DNA from: Tritrichomonas musculus
Lineage: Eukaryota; Parabasalia; Tritrichomonadida; Tritrichomonadidae
Direction of reading: 5' to 3'
Assembly: GCA_039105265.1 (NCBI GenBank)
Contig: JAPFFF010000014.1
Coordinates: 1,922,001-1,986,000, forward strand
Length of the DNA: 64,000 nucleotides
The first letter of the stretch is position 1. Each line of letters begins with the position of its first letter. Under the pieces are notes generated by a model. It was not told the DNA's origin and searched no databases. It saw nothing but the letters and a program-made list of their open reading frames with translations. Below, piece after piece: positions 1 to 8,797 of this stretch. The translations under genes were made by a program, and so were the position numbers.

Positions 1-114
1 ATTGCATGAACCTTCACAACCAGCAAAAAAAAAAAATAGAAAATAAAAATAAAAATAAAAAATACACACAAATTTATATAATAAAACATTAATATAAACT
101 AATATCTGGTTTTT

Positions 115-2922
115 CTATGACTGGAGTACAGAACTTTCATTTTGATTTTGTCGGTTGCTCCTTTCCAAGTAAATAATAATTAGTTTGAGTTGTGCTTGTG
201 TTAGGCAAGATGAGTATTGATCTATGAGTTCTCTTCCAGTAATGGAGAAAATCGAAACAAAGCAAAGCACAGCACCTTTTCGAATTTCAGGTCTTTCATT
301 TGATAGTAACTTTGAAAGAGATAAAGTAAATTCTGGTAAAATTGGCAAAAGAATTTCTTTTTCAATACTTTTCAGTAGCAAAATGGAGAAATCTATTGCA
401 TTTAAAGCAATTTCTAAGTCATTGTTTACCATTATTACAGTAAATTCCGTAAAAACCGTTAATGTATCGCAATATCTAAAATATTGTAATAATATTTTTT
501 GAGCTTTTTTAGAATTAACTTCGCCTCTCAAGTTTTTAAATATTCCTGAAAGAATGATTACTATATCTTCAAAGCCCCTCTTTTGAAATAAATACATTGT
601 AAGTTCAAATATTGATGATGTGCATTTATTCTTTAAAAGCATAATTTTATTTATTTCTTTGAATACTTGAGTATGTACCATTTTCCATTGAAAAGAGTGT
701 AATCCTTCAACAAATGCTATAAAAGAATCAGCCCAATCAAAGATGATATTTGAGTAATTATCATCAAAATCTTCGCCTTCTTTTTCTATGTTAATATTTG
801 GAAAGTTTGGAACTTTGACAGGCCTCGGTGGCGGAAAATCAATATCAGGATGAGAATCTTTGAAATGTTTTTGATATGAATAGAGTTGCTTGTCACTGAG
901 TTTGGAGAAGAATTGTTTTACATAATCTGGTCTCATTTTATATATTACATCCAGAATGTGGCCACTTGATTTGATGTCAAAGAGATATGAATCAAGTGTA
1001 ATATAAAGCAAGCATTGGCAAGCATTTGCATCATTAAATAATTCATCTGTTGGATAATCTACTAACATGGCACCAAATGATGATAATCTTGGCGATGGTG
1101 GTGAATATACTGTTGCTTTTGCTAAAAGTGATGGTGGAAAGTAATAAAATAATTCTTGAAGTAGTTGCATTGCATTTTCTGAAGCTCTTTTTGATCCTTT
1201 AGCTCCTTGAGTAAGTAATATTGGAATAAGTTGCGTTAATTTCCCTTCAAAAGCACTATGAAAATGAGATAATAGCAAACGTAGGACTGAAATTGCTGAA
1301 ACAGATAATATTGGTAAAGAACAGCATTTAATAACATCATCTAGAATGCCACTAATAATATCTGATATTTCTGTTGTATCGTTTCTTTCCACCATTATTC
1401 GTAAATTATCCAAGAATGATTTTCCATGTCCATTTGCTTGTCGAATCGATGGATTAATAAGAGGAGTTGTCCTTAATCGAATATTGTTAACTGAAGAACA
1501 TCGAAGTGCAATCTTTTGAATAGGTGAAAAGATATCTGTATCAGAAGAACGTTTCTGAGAGGAAACAGGAGATGGCGCAGGCCTTCGTGAATCTTTTTTT
1601 GTATTTTGAAAATTTTCAATTTTGCTAATAGATCCTAATGTAGAATATTTAGGATTTGAAGATTTTTGCGGCTCTTTTATTAAAGATTGAGGGAAAAATT
1701 CAGAAGATTGATTTTCATTTGTTGAATTGTTTGAAGACTGATTTATGTTTGAAATGGAATCTGGTTTATCACTACTGCTGCTATTATCTGAATCTATTAA
1801 AACATAATTTGTTTTTCCAATAGAAATTATTTCTTTTTTCACATTTAAATTATCATCAATACGATTCTCAGCTAAAATGGAGTGGCTTTCAATTATTTCA
1901 ATTTCGTTCGCTCGATCATGGTCAGTATATGAATTACTTTCGGTAATAGAGCTATTATCAGTATTATCTCCATCGATTTGGTTCTTGTTGTCTTTTGTAA
2001 TTGTATGGATCTCGTCATAATTGTTAAAGCCATGCTTGGAATTTTTATAATCTATATTTGATAAAGGAAAAGAATTATTATTTTTAGTATCATTACTATC
2101 CCTTGAGCTTAGGTTAATTATTTGAATATTATTGTCAATCTTACCAGGATAATGGTTTTTTTCTTTGGATGCTTGTTTCTGTAAATTCATATTAAAATAA
2201 GATAAAATTTCTTGGTAATGATTTGGAGCAATTGATAAGAGTTGTTTGGCAGCTTTTTTAGTATTTGCTTTTATTTCCATGTTTGGATCATTTAAAAGTG
2301 CTCGTAGTGATTTCGACATAATATACCATCCATCTTCTAGAACTTCAACTGATGCTGAAGTGATGAAAATGAATAAGCATTTTGATGCAGAAAGACGGAT
2401 CTTTGGATTCCTTGAGGTGCAGAGTCCAGCGAGCTGAACTAGGGTTTTTTTTGTACAACAAAATTTAGATATTGTAAGCATTGATTCAGAACAACAATCA
2501 GCAATTATTTGAATTCGAATTGCATATTGGCTTGCAAGAGGTCTCATGAAGTTGCCAAGTGAATCAAATTGTTCATGTAATTCGGTTACTAATTGTGAAA
2601 TTAGCTTACAAGCAATTTTTGTTGATGAATTTCGAGAATTTGAAATCGAAGAAACAAGTCCTGCATGAAAAAATGGAAGCGCATTGAGAAATTCTTGATA
2701 TTGGAGAATACCATTATTAATTAAAGAAATCATCCTTCGCATTCCGTTAATTCGAATATCATATTTAACATTGGGATTAATTTGGCTTTGAAGAGATTTA
2801 ATCTCTTCTTTTAAATCGATTGAACTGATCAATGTTGTTGATTTTGGCATGTTCTCTGTATTATGGTGAGCCGAAGATGTTACAGATGTAGCTCGTCGAA
2901 GTTGCTGTTTCGACACTAACAT
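115..2922 (-). CDS. CLASP-like TOG-domain microtubule-associated protein
   Basis: A 935-residue protein with the architecture of CLASP microtubule-rescue factors. Residues about 35-245 form an alpha-solenoid resembling the CLASP_N TOG domain, including a helix with NPKIRLSASKCL, the usual TOG intra-helix pattern. Residues about 245-490 are low-complexity, rich in Asn, Ser and Asp, with a basic Pro/Ser stretch (RRPAPSPVSSQKR) of the kind that binds microtubules in CLASPs. Residues about 510-640 hold a second solenoid. The C-terminal solenoid (about 715-925) ends with RPEIRKGAVLCFVSIF and a QLKLIIIYLERS segment, which matches the end of CLASP TOG4. I see no clear SxIP EB1-binding motif. The start is the first ATG after an AT-rich leader. 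By family it should bind plus-end tubulin and stabilise microtubules of the mastigont or spindle; that role is inferred from architecture only. Confidence 0.75.
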   Translation of the reverse strand: MLVSKQQLRRATSVTSSAHHNTENMPKSTTLISSIDLKEEIKSLQSQINPNVKYDIRINGMRRMISLINNGILQYQEFLNALPFFHAGLVSSISNSRNSSTKIACKLISQLVTELHEQFDSLGNFMRPLASQYAIRIQIIADCCSESMLTISKFCCTKKTLVQLAGLCTSRNPKIRLSASKCLFIFITSASVEVLEDGWYIMSKSLRALLNDPNMEIKANTKKAAKQLLSIAPNHYQEILSYFNMNLQKQASKEKNHYPGKIDNNIQIINLSSRDSNDTKNNNSFPLSNIDYKNSKHGFNNYDEIHTITKDNKNQIDGDNTDNSSITESNSYTDHDRANEIEIIESHSILAENRIDDNLNVKKEIISIGKTNYVLIDSDNSSSSDKPDSISNINQSSNNSTNENQSSEFFPQSLIKEPQKSSNPKYSTLGSISKIENFQNTKKDSRRPAPSPVSSQKRSSDTDIFSPIQKIALRCSSVNNIRLRTTPLINPSIRQANGHGKSFLDNLRIMVERNDTTEISDIISGILDDVIKCCSLPILSVSAISVLRLLLSHFHSAFEGKLTQLIPILLTQGAKGSKRASENAMQLLQELFYYFPPSLLAKATVYSPPSPRLSSFGAMLVDYPTDELFNDANACQCLLYITLDSYLFDIKSSGHILDVIYKMRPDYVKQFFSKLSDKQLYSYQKHFKDSHPDIDFPPPRPVKVPNFPNINIEKEGEDFDDNYSNIIFDWADSFIAFVEGLHSFQWKMVHTQVFKEINKIMLLKNKCTSSIFELTMYLFQKRGFEDIVIILSGIFKNLRGEVNSKKAQKILLQYFRYCDTLTVFTEFTVIMVNNDLEIALNAIDFSILLLKSIEKEILLPILPEFTLSLSKLLSNERPEIRKGAVLCFVSIFSITGRELIDQYSSCLTQAQLKLIIIYLERSNRQNQNESSVLQS

Positions 2923-3169
2923 CTAAATCTTCTACTTTCAGAATCTAAAAATTTTTAATTGAAATTTTTTTTCAAAAAATTTAACTAGCTTTTTCTGTTA
3001 AAGAGAAAAACCCTAATTTTATATCATCTTTTTGTTTATAAACATTTTTCGTTTTATACTCTTTTTGAAAAAAAAAAAAGAGGTAAAAAAAATTGAGAGA
3101 TCAAAGCTTTTAGTTTTCAAAATTTTCTCGAAAGCTTTGAAATAATAGAAATAAATTGAATTGAAAATC

Positions 3170-3210
<41 letters not shown>

Positions 3211-3290
3211 ATGTAGCTTTTAGATAACAAGATTATTTATTCTAAAAGTATTTTGGTAAACAATAATTTCCAAACAAAATCTGAATTTAC
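2923..3290. other. Intergenic region between two minus-strand genes
   Basis: AT-rich spacer holding the promoter of the CLASP-like gene and the 3' end region of the NAA35-like gene. Apart from a 30-base T run at 3171-3200 and short A/T tracts I see no gene or RNA in it. Confidence 0.6.
3171..3200. repeat. Poly-T tract, 30 nt
   Basis: An uninterrupted run of T between two genes. Similar long homopolymers recur in the intergenic DNA of this window. Confidence 0.9.
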
Positions 3291-5210
3291 CTAAGGGTTA
3301 ACAATCTCGAACCTGGGGTAAAATTTGTATGAATCGTTGAAAACAATTTTAACTTTATCGTTCTCTTTCAATTTCTGGAAGAACATAACATTCATTAGTA
3401 TAGCACGCATTATCTCTGTTGATTCCGGTGTTTTGGTTTGGGTCATTTTAATGAATTGCATTAAATATTCTTTTGCTTTATTAAAATGATCAATCGCTTC
3501 TAATTTAATATCTTTATTTTCACCATTTTCAATGTTAACTGAACTTTCAAATTCTTCATAAGTCTTTGTAGCAAAATGCATCATTTGAGTTGCAACTTTC
3601 TGCCTCATTTCGAAAATGCCTCGTTCATTAAAATATTGTCCTGAATTAATATCAATATTTTTCCATTTCTTAAAAATGCAAAAACTGTTGAAATATGCAG
3701 TAAATAATTCAGATTTTGCATTAACAAGAATTTCTTCTGCAGATGGTTGTTCAATAACTTTTGCAATATCAGATGTCATGATCATTCGGCTTTTCTTTCG
3801 TACATCTAATGATTTTGCTTTGTAAATTGCATTTAGATATCTTTCTTGAACAATAGCCATTTGGGAAGTTTTTGAAGCCATCTCAAGAAGATAATATTCA
3901 ATATGATAGTCGCGTGGTGAATACAAATCACATTGGAAACCCCAGCGAATGCAATTTTCGAGTAATAATGAGGCAATACGAGTACTCCATAATGGAAAAT
4001 GAATTGATGCGCACTTCTGAAACTCTGGGCTTTGGCACTTAGGGAGAATTCTATCTGGAGTAGAGGACTTCTGAAGATCAAAGCCGAGTGATTGAATATA
4101 GCACCAATATTGGCAGCCATGTGAGTCAAAATAAGCTTGAGCAGTAGGAATTGGAAGAATTAAATAGCGCAATATGTGAAAAAAGGCGTTATAAGATTTT
4201 TTGGCAAATTCTGGATATCCTTTGCTATTGAAAAAGTTGATATGGCAATGAAAAATAGCTAATTCTTTGTGTAAGTGTTCGCTGAAAGAATCTTCTGGGT
4301 TTGGGAATAAAGGTAAAATTATTAAGCCAAGGGCAACAAACCTTGTTAAGGCAACCTTTTGTGAAGAGGAATTCCATTCAATAACCTTAGTAAAAATATC
4401 TTTAATTATAAATTCGTTGCTTGTGAAAATTTTTTTGGCTTCATTGATTTCTTCAATCAAGCGCTTAAATGTTTTATGGGCTTCTTCAACTGTAGTTTCA
4501 AGAGATTTTGGCGTTGGATTTGATGGTGAAAGATTTCGATAATGAAAGTATTTTGCAATACCTGATTCAGAGGTTGTGGTTGGTAATTCTGGAAGAACAG
4601 GAATATCATTTTTAATTACAGAATCTAGAAAATTAGCTAGTCCGAGCTCAAAAGTAGCTAAATCTTTCAAAATTTTTGGCATATCGGTATATGATTCAAC
4701 TTCTTGTTTAACTTCAGAATATTCATATTTTTCGATGAATTTGAGATACTTATCAGTATGAATCCAGCAAGATGCAGGATATAATCCAAAGTTATTAATA
4801 AAATTTTCAATGGAATATGTTGCAACGGAAAAAACTTTGAACATTAATTTTAAAAGAGGGTTTTTGATTTCATATTCTTTGCAAATATAAACTGATGATA
4901 AAATGGTAATTTGAAATGTGTATCCATCTAAACGAAGTGATTGAATTGTCAAAAATTTTGAGCATATTGCAATAATATCATCTATTGTTGCTTCTTCATC
5001 AAGAAGTAAATGGCCTGTGCTTTTTAATTCATCGACAGAATACTCACCTTCTTGGGACATGTGTGAATCAAGTCGAATATGAGAAACTTCAAGAGAATTC
5101 ATTGCACTTTTTGAACCAAAAAGATCATTGTAAATCATTTCATCATATTTTAATTCATTTACACATGAAGAAAAGAGAGAAATATCAAGTTCTTTCCACT
5201 CCTCACTCAT
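3291..5210 (-). CDS. NAA35: NatC N-terminal acetyltransferase auxiliary subunit (NAA35/Mak10)
   Basis: A 639-residue protein recognised as the large non-catalytic subunit of the NatC N-alpha-acetyltransferase, which with NAA30 and NAA38 acetylates nascent chains starting Met-Leu, Met-Ile, Met-Phe and the like. The N-terminal Mak10 signature is visible: a segment with LEVSHIRLDSHM (residues about 39-51; the family has EVGxPKMDxGM) followed about 45 residues later by LRLDGYTFQITILSSVYIC, the family W/L-x-G-x-s-L-x-Q-T-V-x-x-C-x-Y element. The rest is helical, as expected for this scaffold, and length is close to that of fungal and animal homologues. The ATG at 5208-5210 opens the conserved N-terminus. 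A Myb-type AAACGGTT (minus strand) lies about 10-20 bases upstream. Confidence 0.8.
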   Translation of the reverse strand: MSEEWKELDISLFSSCVNELKYDEMIYNDLFGSKSAMNSLEVSHIRLDSHMSQEGEYSVDELKSTGHLLLDEEATIDDIIAICSKFLTIQSLRLDGYTFQITILSSVYICKEYEIKNPLLKLMFKVFSVATYSIENFINNFGLYPASCWIHTDKYLKFIEKYEYSEVKQEVESYTDMPKILKDLATFELGLANFLDSVIKNDIPVLPELPTTTSESGIAKYFHYRNLSPSNPTPKSLETTVEEAHKTFKRLIEEINEAKKIFTSNEFIIKDIFTKVIEWNSSSQKVALTRFVALGLIILPLFPNPEDSFSEHLHKELAIFHCHINFFNSKGYPEFAKKSYNAFFHILRYLILPIPTAQAYFDSHGCQYWCYIQSLGFDLQKSSTPDRILPKCQSPEFQKCASIHFPLWSTRIASLLLENCIRWGFQCDLYSPRDYHIEYYLLEMASKTSQMAIVQERYLNAIYKAKSLDVRKKSRMIMTSDIAKVIEQPSAEEILVNAKSELFTAYFNSFCIFKKWKNIDINSGQYFNERGIFEMRQKVATQMMHFATKTYEEFESSVNIENGENKDIKLEAIDHFNKAKEYLMQFIKMTQTKTPESTEIMRAILMNVMFFQKLKENDKVKIVFNDSYKFYPRFEIVNP

Positions 5211-5220
5211 ACTCTATAAT

Positions 5221-5228
5221 AACCGTTT
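5221..5228 (-). promoter_or_regulatory. AAACGGTT motif upstream of NAA35-like gene
   Basis: On the minus strand this reads AAACGGTT, 11 bases before the start codon. The same core AACGGT(T) occurs close to the starts of several other genes here (near 29003, 47646, 52479, 60775), which suggests a shared Myb-type promoter element. This is inference from recurrence. Confidence 0.45.
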
Positions 5229-5636
5229 ATATATGGCAAGTTAATTTTAATCAAAAATATCATAGCACTAAAACAGTAATTGGCCATTATATTTCTGTTT
5301 TATATCTGAAAATCAATGTGGCATCTCTTTAAGATCTTATTTGGTTAGAATCGTATTCGAAAATTTAAAGAATTGCTTCTGAAATAGTCAAAACAAATCT
5401 CTTCGCCATTCATGAAGAATTTCAAATACCTTAAAGTAAAAACAGCAAGAATATTTTGGATTTAATGAGGCATGAAGATTAGTATGCCAGAGCAATAAAA
5501 ATAGATTAAATAATGCTTCTATGATGTCATTTCGATTAATGCTAGATATTGCAATAAGTTGAATTCAGTTTGTAATTTCAATAATATTACAGAAACATAT
5601 GGCTGCTTTGTGATAAGTAATGCTATTTACTCATAT

Positions 5637-7000
5637 TCATTCATCAATTGATTCGCAAACTCCGCTATGAATCTGAGATTCATTAACGGTTTCAATGATA
5701 AATTTATCAGCAACAGATTCATCACCAGTAGACTCATCAGATTTACAAAATCGCACACAAACTAATTTGTATAATGTTTCATCCCAACTTGTTCTACTCA
5801 TACAATTCAATACCTTATCACTTAATATATTTAAGTATCTCTCATATTGATTGCTATGTATCGAGTAATTCTTATTCTTCATATGCTTTCAATATCGAAT
5901 ACATATATATACATCCGAATCTCTATTACGGTTTCTACCTCGAAATTGCTTAACACTGGAGACCGTATTGATATATGTTTGGACGAATATAGATAGAATA
6001 TTCTCTTTAATAAATTGTCCATTCTGGATAGATGAAGTAGACATAATAGCATCGACATTTTCTTCTAATAATCCATCATCATTCAACCTAACCTCTTTAT
6101 TATCAGCAGTATATAACGCGATCTTATATATTACTTTCAAGAGCTCTTTCAATATCTTACACTCTTCCTTATCTTCTATATTAACTAATACCTTATCATA
6201 ATTCATTCTCTTTCGATTGATTAAGTTAACTATCTCACTTCTTTGTTCAGTTGCATCTTGTATCAACTTTTTAATATTAATGTTTTGATTATATCTCTCA
6301 TTAATACATGGATTAACGATTATATAATCTCTAAAGCAAGCAAAGGTTTTAATATCATCATCAGTAGCACTTATTAATGTTACTATATCGAACTCCGTGG
6401 TTATCTCAATATCATATATATTGTAGTAGCAATTGTGCTTCATCAATCATTAGAAAGTCATTAAGTCGTTTCTCTCTAACATAGTACTCTTCAGTTAAGT
6501 CACCTAAACACTTAGAAGCAGGGTTGTAAATAGTAATTAATATATTAAATTCATTTTGTACGGCTTTGTAGAACTCTTTAAACGCATTCTCATTAACACA
6601 TAATCATAATGGCCTTAACATCCATATCACTCAGTTTAATATAAAACTTTTCAGCAATATTCACTGTTGGAACTATAACCATAAGCTTGTCTGCTTTATG
6701 TGATGATTCCCAGAACTGATTGGTGCTTCAAAGATGAACTTCTTTGACCTAATCTTCTTAATAATCTTATATAAATCATACTTGTTATGGTTTATACAAT
6801 AATAATAATCAATATAATCGATATTAATATTCTCATCATTGAATTCAAGTTTGGCATCGATATCAACTTGTTCTCCATCAGTAAGATGTTTAACAGTTGT
6901 TTAATCATTTAATGGTTTACCATCCTTATTGATGTAACCTTCACACTCTTTAGTGTATACTAAAAAGAGAGTACGCAGAATCATTCGAAACTGGTTGTTC
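5637..7000 (-). mobile_element. Broken helicase-bearing element (virus- or plasmid-like fossil)
   Basis: The minus strand keeps fragments of a superfamily 2-type helicase in several frames. A Walker A-like segment, a DEAQ-type Walker B box and a motif VI-like Q..GR.R segment appear in the expected order, interrupted by roughly half a dozen breaks, so it is not a working gene. Its origin is uncertain. Helicases of this general kind occur in large DNA viruses, virus-like integrated elements and eukaryotic plasmids. Trichomonad genomes are known to be rich in such elements. No capsid, integrase, polymerase or terminal repeat is visible beside it, so this is an isolated relic. The decay suggests a moderately old insertion. 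A short open stretch on the plus strand at about 7087-7230 is rich in Lys and Glu and may be another remnant of the same element. Confidence 0.5.
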
Positions 7001-7408
7001 TTTCAACGGATCAACTTCATCACGAAAAATATTAATAGACACAGAAAACAAAAGAATAGCCAAAACATTGATTCAGCCTGTGATACTCCAAACGAAAGCA
7101 AATGAATGACAAAGAATACTCTCACTAAAAAGAGAGAATCAAATGATGTAGCAGCTGAAAAAGAACTTATTGAAAGTGAGGCTTTAATAGAAAATAGAGG
7201 GAGTATTGATGATAAACTCAAACTAGACTTTCAATCTACAGATATCTAAGATATCTAAGCTTTAGTTCGAGTTTATCATTAAATCAAATATGAAAACTAC
7301 ATTTTACCGCTGATTTTATTGAGACTTTAATCATTTTTGTTCTTCAATTCAATTTTGTGTAAAACTTGATCGTTACACTTTCAATATTTTGTAAAATTTT
7401 AATTTTTT

Positions 7409-8368
7409 ATGAGGCATGATTTCACCCCGAAAAAACAGAAAATTTTTCTTATCACTTTCGTTGTAGTTTTTATATTTTTAATGATGTCAACTAGAAAAGC
7501 TGCTTATGCAGATTTTGATACACGAAAACAAAATTTTATTGATTCAGATTATTTACCTTTGAGAGTTTATAATTTTCTAGAAAATGGCAACAAAACATTT
7601 AAAAACATCAAATTATATAAAAATGAATCATTATTTTATGTTGATTATTGGCGCTCTCATTGGTGTTCTTATTATAACGATAGAGATTTTTTACTTTCCC
7701 CCAGAATCAATGAATTTCTCCATCTTGCTCGTTCAAGAGGATTTCGCATATTTCACTTGCATTGGAAAGGGCATGAGAAAAAACTTGATGAAAAAATTAG
7801 ATCTAAGTACAAAGAAATAGGCAAAAAATATGAGTTACCAATCATTCGAGATACTTGGCCAGATAATACAGCTGGAAATAATAAATATATACCAGGCTTT
7901 CAAGATAAATGCATGTATCCTGGATATGAAAGATTTGGTAAAACTCGTTGCCAAAAACAGAATCCAGCAATATCTGTTGGTGAAGATGATGCAATAGCAT
8001 ACAATTTCAAAAGTATTGCAACTGTTGCTCGATATCTCAATGCGAAAACTGTCATTCTTACAGGTGTTCATACAAATTTATGCATAAGAAGTGCTGTCAT
8101 GTATTTAGCACTTGTCAATATTTCAGTTGGATATATTGATGACCTTCTTGATGCTGGATTTTACTATCCAACTCAAAAGAATCATGTAAAGTCACACTCA
8201 GAAATGAATTCAGTTGTCCTAAAATTTTCCGAGAAAAAATATGGATGGGGTATAAATAGTCAGGATGTAATGAGAGAACTTTGGAAGTTACAACCAACAA
8301 ATTACGAACCAAATTGGGTATTATATCCAGAAAGCGCCAGATCGTTCAGACGATTTTACAAACAATGA
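7409..8368 (+). CDS. Membrane-anchored isochorismatase-fold cysteine hydrolase
   Basis: A 319-residue protein. Residues about 11-27 (KIFLITFVVVFIFLMMS) form one hydrophobic segment, so it is probably a type II membrane or secreted protein. From residue about 70 it follows the isochorismatase/nicotinamidase fold: an N-terminal strand with VDYW (Asp79, candidate acid of the triad), a helix, a strand with FRIFHLHW, and the diagnostic strand-loop-helix VILTGVHTNLCIRSAV with candidate nucleophile Cys225. Family members hydrolyse amide or vinyl-ether substrates such as nicotinamide or isochorismate. The substrate cannot be read from the sequence. The protein is longer than simple nicotinamidases (about 200 residues) owing to the anchor, an insert at about 120-185 with extra cysteines, and a C-terminal extension of about 50 residues. 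The membrane anchor is unusual for the family. Confidence 0.7.
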   Translation: MRHDFTPKKQKIFLITFVVVFIFLMMSTRKAAYADFDTRKQNFIDSDYLPLRVYNFLENGNKTFKNIKLYKNESLFYVDYWRSHWCSYYNDRDFLLSPRINEFLHLARSRGFRIFHLHWKGHEKKLDEKIRSKYKEIGKKYELPIIRDTWPDNTAGNNKYIPGFQDKCMYPGYERFGKTRCQKQNPAISVGEDDAIAYNFKSIATVARYLNAKTVILTGVHTNLCIRSAVMYLALVNISVGYIDDLLDAGFYYPTQKNHVKSHSEMNSVVLKFSEKKYGWGINSQDVMRELWKLQPTNYEPNWVLYPESARSFRRFYKQ

Positions 8369-8797
8369 TACTCTGCAATGACTTATATTTACATTTATAT
8401 TATATAAATAATAGAATAGATCTTGACAATTTCATTACTTTTTGTTTTGTATTAATCAATCAAAATCATCAACATTTATCTTTAATGCAAAAAATATTTT
8501 TTTTTGATGAAAATCTTTTGCTAAATATATAAGAACAATAGTAAATTTATAAAAATGTAAAGAATAAAAAAAAATAAATGATCAAATGAATATTTATAAA
8601 CAACAAATATATAATATAATTTCTGTATATAAAACAAATAACTAGCTAAGAATCGAGGCATATTCATAAATTTAAAAACATTTTGGAAAATATTAAATAT
8701 TAATGAAAAATTGACTTTGCGTGCAAAAATAAAAAAGGCCTGATAATCGTCATATTGATCCTCCTATTTTTCAATTGAATTGGCTATCGAATTTGAT
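8369..8797. other. Intergenic, convergent 3' ends
   Basis: AT-rich spacer between a plus-strand gene and the XPF-like gene, so it holds two 3' ends. I see no gene in it. Confidence 0.6.

Larger units (their letters stand above)
5211..7408. other. Gene-poor interval around the helicase fossil
   Basis: Between the NAA35-like and isochorismatase-like genes. Part 5229-5636 shows no recognisable coding sequence. Part 5637-7000 is the broken helicase. Part 7001-7408 contains a short plus-strand open stretch (about 7087-7230) and the promoter of the next gene. Confidence 0.55.

Noticed and set aside
224-502. Open frames antisense to the CLASP-like gene (also near 2246)
   Set aside because: They lie wholly inside a well-supported gene on the other strand and have composition typical of antisense shadows.
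3833-4129. Open frame inside the NAA35-like gene in another frame
   Set aside because: Overlaps conserved coding sequence and shows no family features.
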